Of a stretch of DNA of 64,000 nucleotides, positions 1 to 11,727 are shown piece by piece. The stretch's first letter is position 1, and each line of letters begins with the position of its first letter. The notes beneath the pieces were generated by a model, which had not been told where the DNA came from, searched no databases, and saw only the letters and a list, made by a program, of their open reading frames with translations. The position numbers were made by a program, and so were the translations under genes. The stretch comes from Carposina sasakii (taxonomy: Eukaryota > Arthropoda > Insecta > Lepidoptera > Carposinidae): contig CP053163.1 in NCBI GenBank assembly GCA_014607495.2, positions 8,412,716 through 8,476,715 of the forward strand. Reading direction: 5' to 3'.

Positions 1-293
1 GTAAATAAGCCGTAAATTATTTCGTTTCAAGATCTGTGAATTAGGAAACTTGTTGCGTGAATAAGTTAGTTAATTTAGTTATTTTCTGTCCAATTATTAC
101 CTATACAAGTATAGGTACTAAGTAACTATACCTATAGTGATGTAAACTAATCACGGTATAAGAAGTCCGGCGCATTATTCACGAACTAAATAATAATGGA
201 TGTATAGGTACACTGTTTGTGGGCAGATTCCAAAGATGCTAGCGCTGCGGTAAACGGACCTCTTATTTTGCGATGAATTTAGGTATATTTATA
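1..293. other. AT-rich intergenic sequence
   Basis: No gene or repeat recognised. There are only short ORFs without known motifs. Confidence 0.5.
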
Positions 294-510
294 TCTTACT
301 AATATTATAAACGCGAAAACTTGTGAGTATGGATGGATGGATGTTTCTTACTCTTTCACGTAAAAACTGCTGGAGCGATTTTAATGAAATTTGGCATGGA
401 GTTAGCTGACATCCTGGATTAACACATAGGCTATAATATTTTTATCCCGGATACTTTTGACATTTTGTTTTTTCTGCAGTCCACGCAGACGAAGTCGCGG
501 GCGTCCATAG
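294..510 (+). mobile_element. Helitron-like element (Lep1 type), short non-autonomous
   Basis: The 5' end reads A|TC followed by TTACTAATATTATAAA. The 3' end has a GTCC...GGAC-type hairpin (here GTCCACGCAGAC), then AAGTCGCGGGCGTCC and ATAG|T, one change from the usual CTAG|T. This matches the copy at 35206-35442 and the minus-strand copies at 55-57 kb. Insertion between A and T without duplication is the Helitron mode. No Rep/helicase is encoded, so the copy is non-autonomous. Confidence 0.75.
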
Positions 511-1144
511 TTTTTATTTATATATAAAGTCATTCCTGAATGACTGATGGATCAATGCTCTCCCTCGTAGACACTAACCGTGTTATTACAAAAGAATAAA
601 CATACTTTTAGCTAAACATGACCTAAATTTGGCAGATATGCCCTACATTATGCTGTCAAATGTCAGATTTAAATCGAGTCTAACATTAGGCGCTCTTTTG
701 TAATAACACCGTAAAACTTGGAGGATTTGTTTTTGTATGGCATAGGCATAATATATGGAAAGGTTTTTCGAAATTCCCACAGGAATAGACATTAACGGGA
801 TTTCTAATTTCATTATAACGTATTTGTTAGGGTGATTTATCAAACAAGTTACGTCTAAAAGGTTTTAAAAAATCGTACTTAAATCTTTTTCATCTTACGA
901 GGGAAAGCAAGAGCTGTAGTAATCGATACTTGTGAATTTATAGTAAAACCCGAACCCACACAATATAAAGCACATGCAATCTCGTACCCGCTTTGTTCGC
1001 CGAGGTTATTAAACGAACTGCGAACTTTAAGCATCGAGGAATAGAACCCTAAATTGCTTAAAATATGAGAAGGGTAGCAGTTTCCTCTCTTTGCTTTGCA
1101 GGTCAGTAGGATATAATATGTATAACACGTATACACACGCTACG
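511..1144. other. Unassigned AT-rich sequence
   Basis: A stretch near 745-815 (gaaattccca, cgggatttct) weakly resembles the minisatellite inside the Helitron-like elements at 55-57 kb. The ORFs here (66 and 85 codons) show no domain or codon signal. Confidence 0.35.
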
Positions 1145-1205
1145 CGGAAGCCTATATTATAAGGGTGTAACATAACGGGTATATAAGGTGAAAAGCTGTG
1201 ATAAA
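1145..1205 (+). mobile_element. Fragment of CAGGGTGTAAC foldback MITE
   Basis: The sequence gggtgtaaca..cgggtat followed by gtgaaaagctgt resembles one arm of the complete foldback MITE at 41026-41283. It directly abuts the next MITE. Confidence 0.45.
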
Positions 1206-1211
1206 ATATAT

Positions 1212-1597
1212 ACAGGGTGATTTTTGGTCGTCAACGTTCCCGAAAACTACGGAATCTCCTCATCATCACGATCATTTTTCTCCATGGAAGCATACCTGGG
1301 AAGTGTCTGGTTTCCAAAATATTAGGGTCCAAAGTTGAGTAAATAGACTGCGTTTTTCTGCATAAATGCACATAGACGCGCGTAGCAGGATTTTTTCACG
1401 AAAAATAATTAATATCTGTCTATAAAAAAACTAACATAAACACTAGACACTATAAATTTCGCACGATCAAGGAATTTAAATTTTTTTTTCTAATAAAAAA
1501 ATTTTTTTTCCCAGCATTTTTTTTGGCATAAACTTACTTTATTTCATGTATAGAATACGTACCCTTCGTTAAAGGTGGCCACAAAAAAACATCCTGT
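1212..1597 (+). mobile_element. MITE, family M1 (CAGGGTG ends)
   Basis: About 385 bp. It starts ACAGGGTGATTTTTGGTCG and ends with an ATCCTGT-type terminus after CTTCGTTAAAGGTGGCC. Near-identical copies are at 38871-39256, 48241-48624 and 34591-34973, with inverted copies at 37929-38309 and 44030-44399. The TSD is TA (see 38871-39256). It has no coding capacity. Confidence 0.85.
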
Positions 1598-2317
1598 AGA
1601 GAACCTATAGAAAAAAAATTGAAACTAAAAATTACATGTTTTTGCACTTTTGTTTGTTTGTCTTGTGTGGCTATTTTTAGATATATTATTTTTTATTTAT
1701 TTCTTTATTCAATCCCAAATCTTAAAAGCAACTATTAATAGCATCTATTGTACGTTTCTTGAGCGAGAAAATCGCCGATAGTTAAACGTTTTGTCGCTGA
1801 AACAATAAAAGTTTCCACGAGCACGAACAAAAAGACCTCTCTACTATTCAATGAAAGTATTGAATTAATAATATAATATCGGATTCAAACCCAAAATTCT
1901 CAGAAGCCTTACAATTTCGTATGTGGAATACGCAATACGATACTTTGTTAATTTCCTGTAATTTGTACAAACTAAAGTAATCTATTCCTCTCAATTTTGA
2001 GTCATCATTCATTTCTTCGAATTCTGTTCAACCCTAAAGAGGATTTGGGTGGGCTTATGTATATTTCTCACTACTTCCTCTATATAGCTTTTTTAGAATA
2101 GAGAAGGGATCCTGCCCGAGTAATAATTGGTTCTCGACACAAATACGCAATAACTTACCCGCAGAAGTTTATGTGGGTTGCGTGATGCGAATATTAAGAA
2201 CTAAGTGGAACTAAGTAAATGGATATTCACTCTCACTCTTTATCGGACTAAGTTATTATCACATTTAATTGCTAATAGTTTTTTTTACAAAGATAGCCCT
2301 TTACTGGGTGCCTACAG
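1598..2317. other. Unassigned AT-rich sequence
   Basis: No gene, RNA or recognised repeat is visible. Confidence 0.4.
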
Positions 2318-2470
2318 ATGAATACCTAAGGGAAGACCTAGGAGAAGAAAGAGGGATGACCTGGATAAGTTTTAGCCAGAGTGGGCCACTATAGTAGGAA
2401 CAAGACAAGCGTGGGACTCAAATCGGGGACACATTTGTCCACTAGTCAGTGGGACAATCTTCAATAAGTA
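2318..2470 (+). pseudogene. LINE reverse transcriptase C-terminal fragment
   Basis: Conceptual translation gives RRKRDDLDKF, a stop, then PEWATIVGTRQAWDS. This is the Arg-rich 'RWRDDLD...W...A.DR..W' tail found at the C-terminus of RTE-type and related LINE polyproteins. The fragment has an in-frame stop, and the frame is lost after RQAWDS. No catalytic domain is present. It is a decayed 5'-truncated insertion. Confidence 0.6.
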
Positions 2471-2737
2471 TTTCATGAACACCCGTGGCATACTCAGGCT
2501 TCAAATTCATTGAAAAGTTCTCGATTAGACTTTGCCCTATAATGGTCTAACAAAATTAATAATGGACATTATTTTTTGATTCATTAATGATATTGGAATA
2601 TTGATAGATTACTATTAGACTAAAAGACTACCACCTACTACGTTGTGAAATACGTTAGTCCTAATAGGATTATTTCTACGCAGGCATTGTTTTCTGTCGC
2701 AAAACGTGATAAAATTTAGTTTCATTATATAATTATC

Positions 2738-2995
2738 AGCCGGCAGAGTAGAGTTTGTACCACCGTATACCTGCCCGTGGGTATCGTACGAGATGAATAA
2801 GGGTTTCCAGGAGGTGGACAGCAACGCCTCCCGTGCTGACAACATAGTCCGAAAATCACACTGCGGTCACCAACCCGCCTGCCCAGCGTGGTGACTATGG
2901 GCAAAACCCACCTGTGGCAGAAGCCTTGTGGCGTGCCCTGGGGGAGGCCTACGTCCAGCAGTGGACTGCAATATGCTGAAGACGAAGACGAAGAT
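2738..2995 (+). mobile_element. Internally deleted RTE derivative (5' leader joined to 3' end)
   Basis: The first ~150 bp (ccggcagagtagagtttgta ... cccagcgtggtgactatggg) match the 5' leader of the RTE-type LINE at 27674-27860. The rest (gtgccctgggggaggcctac ... gtggactgcaata) is an RTE-type 3' end, finishing in a GAAGAC/GAAGAT short repeat. The whole coding region is missing. Related copies on the minus strand are at 36556-36765, 37796-37909 and 53659-53893. Confidence 0.75.
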
Positions 2996-3836
2996 ATAAG
3001 TATTAATCTGTTAATAAATTAAATTGTTACTTAAAATTATAAATAATTTTATTATTGCGGTTAATGTTAAGTCTCAGCGGTTAATATCATAATAACTTTC
3101 CCCATAATCCCAGGACGCTTTTAGTTATAATGAGAAGATTAAAAATTCTGGCCGCAGTAGGTAATTGTTTAAGTACTTACTTAAACCAGATTTTCTTGAA
3201 GAGAACTCAAAATGAATTTGTCCGTCTAGCTTTGCTTCATTAATAACATTGGGACCTTAATTAAAAATTAGGCCCTTTTAAATGTTTAAGAATTTTCTAC
3301 AGAGTGTCCAGGTAGAGACCGTCCCATCTGCACTTCAATGTTTAATAAAAATATAAAAAAGATTAATAGTTGACTTTTTTATGAAAGTTGTGCAACAATG
3401 ACTTTGTTTGTCACTTATTTTTATCAAAGGCAATGTAATTTATTCTATAAAAAGCAGAAGCAAAATTATGAAATACCTAAGTGTGAATAAAACACTTATT
3501 ACATCTTTTGTTATAGAAAAAATCACAATAAGATAAGACCTACTCGCACGAACTCTCACGAAATAGAACATAAAGCGATTCCAAGCTCTTCTTATTTACC
3601 TTCCATATGTACTTACTCCGCTCTAATGGTTACATCTTTAAAAACAAACTAAGCGGGAATGTAACAGCAACTCGAAATGAGACAGAATACTCATTATCAT
3701 ATTATTATTTTTCGGCATACTTTGCGCCGCCGCGCCGTACTGAAAAATCTGGGAATGTATCAAAATGACAAAGTTAATGGGATACAGGAGAAGCTTCGAA
3801 AGGCCAAAGGGATTGTCACACCGAGAGCGTGTTACT
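2996..3836. other. Unassigned AT-rich sequence
   Basis: No recognisable gene or repeat. It ends at the target duplication of the next element. Confidence 0.4.
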
Positions 3837-3843
3837 GCTACGA

Positions 3844-4236
3844 CATAGAGGAATAAGTTGTTAAGACCCTTAGATTGCATTACTGTACATTACAGTACTG
3901 CCGTCATACGGAAAAAGGGCGCATCTAACATTTTTTTTCAAAATTGAATTATATAGTGATTCGGAATCAGCATTTTCTGCTGATTCCGAATCACTATATA
4001 ACTCAATTTTGAAAAAAATGTTAGATGCGCCCTTTTTCCGTATGACGGCAGAGTACATTAGTAATGTGGAATATTACTGTACATTACAGTACATTAGTAA
4101 TGTAGGATATTACTGTACATTACAGTAATGCAATCTAACGGTCAAGGACAGGAACTGTGAGGTACCAGAAAGTCTAAAGGTGCATCGGCGCAGTTAGTAG
4201 GACATTAGCACTCTTATGACATCTTATTCCTCTATG
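3844..4236. mobile_element. 393-bp TIR/foldback element with 7-bp TSD
   Basis: The 14-bp terminal inverted repeats are CATAGAGGAATAAG at both ends. They are flanked by direct repeats GCTACGA (3837-3843 and 4237-4243). Inside is a second nested inverted repeat starting TTAGATTGCATTACTGTAC (about 3869 and ending about 4136), with several TACTGTACATTACAGTA palindromes, and a near-perfect 156-bp palindrome at the core. It is non-coding. The superfamily is uncertain: a 7-bp TSD fits none of the common classes exactly. Confidence 0.75.
3898..4053. repeat. Near-perfect long palindrome
   Basis: The arms are about 75 nt (ctgccgtcatacggaaaaag ... gaatcagca and its reverse complement) with a central loop of only a few bases (near 3973-3977). 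The arms differ at very few positions. As RNA this would form a single long hairpin. Confidence 0.9.
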
Positions 4237-4243
4237 GCTACGA

Positions 4244-4429
4244 TCAATGCTTTATATGATGTGATCGTATTTAATTTAATTTATTGTAATAATGCACGCG
4301 GGTTCTTTGCAGTTCTTCGCTTATTCGTTTTCATCGTAGTGGTGTAATGTATAATACATGATCAAACGATCTTAACTTAACGTGCGATTAGTAGCTCAAA
4401 CAATAAAAGGACTACAAGTTTATCTAATA
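4244..4429. other. Unassigned sequence
   Basis: No gene or repeat recognised. Confidence 0.35.
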
Positions 4430-4430
4430 T

Positions 4431-4452
4431 ATACATACATACATACATACAT
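4431..4452 (+). repeat. (ACAT)n microsatellite
   Basis: About five tandem ACAT/CATA units directly precede the dispersed repeat that follows. Confidence 0.8.
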
Positions 4453-4625
4453 ATAATCACGCCTTTATCCCTTACGGAGCACCAAGGGCCGACAGAACCA
4501 CATGGTGCCACTTCTGACCAATTTAGAGGGTATAGTTGAGATGTACAAGTTTGGTTAGTAGTGACAGGTGGTCAGCCCATCGCCTACAAAACACCAAGAC
4601 CCTCTTGTCCCTCTACTGACTAATA
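4453..4625 (+). repeat. Dispersed repeat D1
   Basis: Runs from aatcacgcctttatccctta to cttgtccctctactgac. It recurs at about 43075-43255 with few differences, so it is an interspersed SINE-like or LINE-derived family. No pol III boxes are obvious in this part. Confidence 0.65.
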
Positions 4626-4861
4626 TATCTGAATAATATAATATCTAATATATGTATCTTAAAAATACATATATTTAACATCTATATCTTCGAATAATGT
4701 GACGAAATAATAATAAATTAGCAGCCGAACATGAATTTATCGGTTTTAACTACAGAAATCTTAATTTTTTATTTTCGCATTAATTTCGGGAAACCCACTC
4801 ACTTAAAACTCCCCAAGGAATGTAAATATATAGTAGTTGTTATTTAGTAGTAGTAATAGTT

Positions 4862-5095
4862 ACTTAGTAATGTCTCAGCAGCATCTAGCTGAAAAGGGAC
4901 CTGTTTGGCGGCTACACATTAACTGGCAGGTTCTTGATAGGGTGCACGATTATTATAAGTATTAGAATGTTTTGTGTTGCACTGCTTTTTATATTACCTG
5001 CTTTTCACTGTCTGTTTCTGCCTTGTTTGTTTTTGTTGTTATTGTACCTATCTGTGTCTGTATTGTCCCAAAATAAAAACCTATTCTATTCTATA
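4862..5095 (+). mobile_element. LINE-type 3' tail
   Basis: T-rich 3'-UTR-like sequence ending with an AATAAA signal and the short repeat CCTATTCTATTCTATAATG. Tails of this kind terminate LINE and SINE copies. No ORF of the element remains. Confidence 0.4.
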
Positions 5096-6104
5096 ATGGA
5101 AGAGAATGATACTTGACAGCTGCGTTTGTTTCAACAAGATGTGCGCACGGCATGATGCAAAGACCGTCTAGTCTGACCAGTCTTTATCGTTTACATTTGT
5201 TTCCAAAGGAAAAAGGAAAATCATACCACAGTAAGGGATTCACCTACAAATAAAAGTGGGTTGAATCATATAAGGGTTCGCAAAGTCAAGTATTTTGTTA
5301 CGAATTTGAAGGATAAATAACATATAATGTGGGTCGTGTGCATAGAACCGAGAGGAAACTGCGAGGGTCGTCAGAGGAATTGCGTCTACTTTTTGTATTT
5401 ATTTACTTGCTTGAACTCAATCACTATGTTTAAAACAGATTTGTAAGTATAAGTAGGTTCAAAGCATTGGTCCTTCTTACCTTAACTTTTACTACCAGGA
5501 TACGTCAAAGGGTGTGTAACGCGCAGACGTTTGACAACGTTTCTACGATGTACTTATGTATGATTGGAATAAAAAAATAGGATTCGGCGAGAAAAGCTGA
5601 AAGGGTGCAGGTGTAATTTTCTGGTGAAAATCAAAATTTATTTGTAAATGGCTTGCATGTATAGATAAATTGTATTTTGTTTTGTCTTATCTTAAATAAA
5701 TACATACATTTATAGCGTAGTCTATCGGATGCAAGACAGAGTTACAGTCCAATACAAATCCTAGAACGCTATATCGAAGTATAGGTATGCATGATTTTTT
5801 TAAATTTCATTTTTATATTCTACTTGGAATGGCATATCTAACTTTAACCGTTTTGGATTTACAGCAATTCAAAAATACGAGCCGGCAAAATGTTTTTGAA
5901 ACGCTCCGTTTGCTCCATACTAAAATGGCAAAGATTTTGACGTCATAGTAGACAACCGTTTCAAATTAGTATGGGGAAAAATGCAATCTTATTTTATAAA
6001 CGTAAAATTTGTATATTTTGTGTATTGTTGTCAATAAAAATTGTTTATTAATAGGTGCAGATATTAATAAAGTACTTATTAAATCAATGAGATAATTCAA
6101 AATA
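5096..6104. other. Unassigned AT-rich sequence
   Basis: No gene or repeat recognised in about 1 kb. Confidence 0.4.
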
Positions 6105-8012
6105 TGGGTAAAATTTTATGTTTTTACTCCTTTTATCTTAGATTAATGATAGGTCTTCGCTCCGCTCTGACTAGATGGAGTACTATCAACAAAAATAGCT
6201 CCGTGAATGCGGCAATTTTATCATGATTGATGACATGACTGACATGACAATCATCAATGACAATTTGCAAGGATGCTAGTATATGTGAAGGATTGTGTTG
6301 CCAACTGCTTAACTGTTACCCCAATGAAGGAAAACTAATGCAGAAAGCAATTAAAATTTATTACGATATTAAGAGATTATGTACCTAGATATGTATTATT
6401 ATATAGGTATATTGATATTATGTAGGTTTATGTAAGTATATTTATTTGGTATTGTGTAACATACAATCTACCTTTTTCACCCAACTTTCGCTATCACAAG
6501 TGGTTTGCTGGAAGAAATCTTTTCTAGGGATAAGCACGCCTTTGTACATTGTCAATGTAAAATGTTTTTCCGTATAAAATGTTTGTGTACAATAAATAAT
6601 AGAAGAGAAGAGAATTGGGTGGTGTGAAAGAAGACGTACTTGTAGAGAAAGGTACGCTTCGATGGTTTGGTAATTTGGATGGAAGGCAATTAAGAAAGTA
6701 CCTTACTTTACTGACAATTAAATAATAAATAATATTAATATGGGTAAAATTTTATGTTTTTACTCCTTTTATCTTAGATTAATGATAGGTCTTCGCTCCG
6801 CTCTGACTAGATGGAGTACTATCAACAAAAATAGCTCCGTGAATGCGGCAATTTTATCATGATTGATGACATGACTGACATGACAATCATCAATGACAAT
6901 TTGCAAGGATGCTAGTATATGTGAAGGATTGTGTTGCCAACTGCTTAACTGTTACCCGAATGAAGGAAAACTAATGAAGAAAGCAATTAAAATTTATTAC
7001 GATATTAAGAGATTATGTACCTAGATATGTATTATTATATAGGTATATTGATATTATGTAGGTTTATGTAAGTATATTTATTTGGTATTGTGTACACATA
7101 CAATCTACCTTTTTCACCCAACTTTCGCTATCACAAGTGGTTTGCTGGAAGAAATCTTTTATAGGGATAAGCACGCCTTTGTACATTGTCAATGTAAAAT
7201 GTTTTTCCGTATAAAATGTTTGTGTACAATAAATAATAGAAGAGAAGAGAATTGGGTGGTGTGAAAGAAGACGTACTTGTAGAGAAAGGTACGCTTCGAT
7301 GGTTTGGTAATTTGGATGGAAGGCAATTAAGAAAGTACCTTACTTTACTGACAATTAAATAATAAATAATATTAATATGGGTAAAATTTTATGTTTTTAC
7401 TCCTTTTATCTTAGATTAATGATAGGTCTTCGCTCCGCTCTGACTAGATGGAGTACTATCAACAAAAATAGCTCCGTGAATGCGGCAATTTTATCATGAT
7501 TGATGACATGACTGACATGACAATCATCAATGACAATTTGCAAGGATGCTAGTATATGTGAAGGATTGTGTTGCCAACTGCTTAACTGTTACCCGAATGA
7601 AGGAAAACTAATGAAGAAAGCAATTAAAATTTATTACGATATTAAGAGATTATGTACCTAGATATGTATTATTATATAGGTATATTGATATTATGTAGGT
7701 TTATGTAAGTATATTTATTTGGTATTGTGTACACATACAATCTACCTTTTTCACCCAACTTTCGCTATCACAAGTGGTTTGCTGGAAGAAATCTTTTATA
7801 GGGATAAGCACGCCTTTGTACATTGTCAATGTAAAATGTTTTTCCGTATAAAATGTTTGTGTACAATAAATAATAGAAGAGAAGAGAATTGGGTGGTGTG
7901 AAAGAAGACGTACTTGTCGAGAAAGGTACGCTTCGATGGTTTGGTAATTTGGATGGAAGGCAATTAAGAAAGTACCTTACTTTACTGACAATTAAATAAT
8001 AAATAATATTAC
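6105..8012 (+). repeat. Three tandem copies of a 636/637-bp unit
   Basis: Units start with tgggtaaaattttatgtttt at 6105, 6741 and 7378. They are nearly identical: only scattered single-base differences, for example ctaatgcaga versus ctaatgaaga. Each unit contains a LINE-like 3' tail (ttcacccaactttcgctatc ... gtttgtgtacaataaataa), also found singly at 16420-16655. The repeated 60-codon ORF inside units 2 and 3 is a by-product of the tandem copying, not a gene. Confidence 0.95.
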
Positions 8013-8245
8013 TTTTTTAATTATATCATAAACATTAACTATTAAAAAATGCATCCTCGTCGAGATTAGATCCCATAACTTCGTTTTTCTGATTTCCACC
8101 AACTTTCTTCTCGACTAATTTGTACCTACTACAGCAGTCCAACGATCAAAAATAACTGGATGAGCAGGAAAACTGTACCAAGCAAAGAAATTTTGGATGT
8201 TTGTTACTCAGTTATTTGTTTATGCAAAAACTAACTAATTTAGAT
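8013..8245. other. Unassigned sequence
   Basis: No gene or repeat recognised. Confidence 0.35.
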
Positions 8246-8524
8246 AAAAGGAGGATGGGCAAAATATCCCCACCGACCAATAAGGACCATAAGTATATCG
8301 TTGGAAAGCGCTTTTTGTGACTATTCACAAACTTTTAACTTTTAACTAAAAAAGGAAAATAATTTTTTATGCTAGTTTTTTAAGATTTCTTTTAACTATA
8401 ACTTTTTTCAACGCTTTGAGCATGACCTTTATAGTAACAATTGATAGTCACAAAAAGAGTTTTCAAACGATATAGGTCTGATCGTTACTGATCGGTACTC
8501 ATACATTTTTGCCCATTATCCTTT
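8246..8524. mobile_element. MITE with diverged inverted arms
   Basis: The left end AAAGGAGGATGGGCAAAA is mirrored at the right by TTTTTGCCCATTATCCTTT. The arms continue inward with TATATCGTTGGAAAGCGC against the complement of GAGTTTTCAAACGATATA, and TTTTTGTGACTAT is present on both sides. The length is about 280 bp and it is non-coding. The TSD is not clear. Confidence 0.65.
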
Positions 8525-9790
8525 GGCACTAATTTATCTCTATTTCATTGGAATTTCTAATGCGCACCTATCATTTATTCTTAGATAATAACAACAAATT
8601 CACATACATTTTACAAAATCTGCACCACGGGCAACTATTTTTGTATCGGCGGCAACACTGAATGTCGTTTATTTTATTCATGATAATTTTATGTTGAAAT
8701 TTCATAATTATGAGATACTTATTGATGGTATGTGATCTCTAGTCTCTTTTTTATACATTGTAGTATATTTATTTACACAATTTCACTATGCAAATTTTAC
8801 TACGAAATTTGATTAAAATTTAATAAAACTGACAGTAGTCATCATGGCATATTGTTGACAACCTAGACTGTGGAGGTTCGAGCTCGTGTCTGATGTGTAC
8901 GGCAGAGTATTTGTTGCTGAATTTATGATTTGGCCGAGTACTTCTACAGAGTGGAGCGAATCTTTATTCTAAGCCTTTTATGTTGTAAATTTTTTTCGTT
9001 AAATTTTTCAAACTTTTAAACTCCTGTAACTTTGGTATTTACTAACCGATTGATGTTATTTTTGCACTATTGGGTTTGTATTTGTAATATCTTTCGAATA
9101 AAATATAAAAATACTGTTTTCGTGTCAGACACATATTCCCTATTATTGGAATACCCGTGTGGGCCAAACAATAACCAGTAGTCCGGAGGGGCCGGAAGCG
9201 TATCCTTATTCACCACCCCCACAGTTAAAAACGCATGGTATGAATAAAACATTTTACTCAAGTTAATCAATTTAATCAGAAATGAAATATTTTGCCGAAC
9301 GAATAAAGCGACTCGCATTACCGTCGTACTCAAAGAGTTCTTAAACAAATCGCTGGAACTCCAGTTCCAGCTATTTCCGATAATTGCTCGATTTATTTGA
9401 ATTTCTGTTCCAGTCATAGCAATTATTTCAGAATGCGTGTTTTTTTGATACTTCGCTTGCAATAAGAAAACATGAAATTAAATTATTTGAAGAATCTTAT
9501 GAAACTGAATGAGCATAATATCACTTCATGAGTCCTATGTCGATTTAGATTTTTGCCTTTATAATGTAAGCATTTGGGAATTTCGAGAAGCATTTAAGAG
9601 CCGTATTAGAATAACATAAATATGGTGTCATAAAATTGTAGTTATTATAATAGGGCTCTTATAATAATTTGAGACTCAACAAAAATTTTGTACCAAAATC
9701 CATTTTATTTAACAGTTGACATTTGAAAATTATTATCTAGGCTATAAAATAAATCGATACATAATGTCAAACCTACTTTTCAGATATTGA
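8525..9790. other. Unassigned sequence
   Basis: The longest open frame (minus, 9067-9462, 131 codons) shows no recognisable domain, repeat or splice context. I do not call it a gene. Confidence 0.4.
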
Positions 9791-9794
9791 TCTA

Positions 9795-10015
9795 AAGGCT
9801 AGAGCACAACGAATGCGTGTGCGTGCACCTAAGCGTAGACGTATACGTACCTCTGAGTTGTAAAATATGGCACTGTATAGGCACGGGCAGACCGCATGCG
9901 TATGCGTAGACGTAAGCATTGACGTTAAGCAATGACAGTTCTATATATTAAACCCAGAGGTATGTGTACGTCTACGCTTACGTGCACGCATACGCATCCG
10001 GTGTGCTCGAGCCTT
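9795..10015. mobile_element. CpG-rich 221-bp MITE with TA TSD
   Basis: The ends AAGGCTAGAGCAC and GTGCTCGAGCCTT are imperfect inverted repeats extending about 60 bp inward (gtgcgtgcacctaagcgtag against the complement of ctacgcttacgtgcacgc). The flanking TA is at 9793-9794 and 10016-10017. The arms are full of ACGTA and GCGTA words, unusually CpG-rich for this window. A half copy lies at about 35697-35790. Confidence 0.85.
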
Positions 10016-10348
10016 TATACTTCACTTCACACATTGGTGTAAGATATTCTAATAACTGAGAAAAGTACGTAACACCAGAATAGCCACCGAACTTTACATT
10101 AAATTACCTGAAAATAACATAAGATTTTTTTTTATTAAGATAAATTAAATTACATAATGACATACCTAGATTATAATCATTTCAATAAGCCATACAAATC
10201 GTTCATATTCTCAATTATGGCCTAAATGATAAGTTTAAATCACCATTACGTGACTGATTTATATCTTTATGGCTCATTACACATGTAGTTACATAAAATG
10301 TACATGCATATATGTCTATTTTAGTCAGTTTATTTATTTAGTAATGTA
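10016..10348. other. Unassigned AT-rich sequence
   Basis: No gene or repeat recognised. Confidence 0.35.
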
Positions 10349-10820
10349 CCCAAGTAGCACAGATAGCTGAATAAATACTCACTTTTAGATCTACACACAG
10401 CTCTGGGCGTATTAAGACTCATATAAGAATACACTCGTGGTCCCTTAGCTGCATAATAGCAGTCAGTGATATTTAAACAGCTTAAGGGTAAATAAGAGCT
10501 GCATTATGGGTCACAAATATACCCTTAAAACGCAAAGAGTTATAGAAAGAGCCAAGAGCAATATAAGAAAGTACTTGTGAGCTGTTATTGAGCTGACTCA
10601 TTAAAGGGGCACAAGTTCTCATAATATTAAGCCAATAGACGCATAACGGGACACCTGTGGCCCATAATATATCTTATAGCTGAACATATTTACCGCTAAG
10701 CAGCCTTTATTTATCCATTGATACTGTCTGCATATAGCGGCAGTTTAAACGTTCACAAGATTCCTCATGGATATTTAGAGGTTCACTAGTATATCAAAAT
10801 AAATGGCTTTAACTTTAACT

Positions 10821-10985
10821 CGTGAAACGCTTAACAGCTCTTTAATAAGTAATGGTTCACACGTGAAACGCTTAACAGCTCTGTAATAAGTAATGGTTCA
10901 CATGTGAAACACTAAGCAGTCCTTTGATAAATATAGGTTCACAAGTGAATCACTAAACAGCCCTTCGATAAATAACGGTTCACAT
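10821..10985 (+). repeat. Four 41-bp tandem units
   Basis: Units begin at about 10822, 10862, 10903 and 10944 with GTGAAACGCTTAACAGCTC-like sequence and end in GGTTCAC. Each unit therefore starts GTGAA and ends TTCAC, a small inverted repeat. The first two are nearly identical and the last two diverged. Confidence 0.85.
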
Positions 10986-11466
10986 AGCTGTTTTACATCA
11001 ACCACCATTTTAACCTGGAAATATTATAATTTACTTTACATTTTTTTATATGTTTTGTGCATGAATTACGAACTTATTAAATTAGGTATTACTTCTTATA
11101 TCGTAACAGTCTCTATTTATTTAAGAGTTCTGTCCAAAGTATTGAAAATTGTTGGACCAAGATTTTAAAACACATAGCTTATTTACAATTATCATTTATT
11201 ACTATATTATTTAAAAACACAATATTTTCGTAGCGCACCAAAATTTTCTTAGACAATATACATATATAATGTCAGTAAACTTGCATTCCCACACATTTTT
11301 CTTGCACTAATAAAGAAAATCGTTCCTTAGGTACCAATAAATATATTATGAAACGACACCGCCATTAATATGGCGTTTACGTTTATGTTGTCACAAGTTA
11401 CTACGGTCACTTTTCAATAATAAACAAAATGAATATACAAAAATATTATTTTCTATAGTCACGCGT

Positions 11467-11727
11467 CACCAACAGGCCCATTGTGATACATTACTTAGGT
11501 ATTCAGCTGAATAAAGAGTAACATGGTCTCTCAACCAGTTGATATTCAGCTCTTACAATACCTGTTACCCCTTATAACTCTCTTAAATTTCTGCTTCTAC
11601 CACCAACAGGCCCGTTGTGATACATTACTTAGGTATTCAGCTGAATAAAGAGTAACATGGTCTCTTAACCAGTTGATATTCAGCTCTTACAACACCTGTT
11701 ACCCCTTATAACTCTCTTAAATATCTG
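11467..11727 (+). repeat. 134-bp direct duplication
   Basis: The segment from caccaacaggccc to cttataactctcttaaat occurs twice in tandem with about 3-4 differences. Each copy holds the palindrome TATTCAGCTGAATA and an ATATTCAGCTCTT site. Confidence 0.9.

Noticed and set aside
7082..7901. Two identical 60-codon ORFs
   Set aside because: They arise from tandem duplication of a non-coding unit and cover a LINE 3' tail. The first unit does not keep the frame.
9067..9462. 131-codon minus-strand ORF
   Set aside because: No motif, no repeat, no splice partner, and a composition expected by chance in AT-rich DNA.
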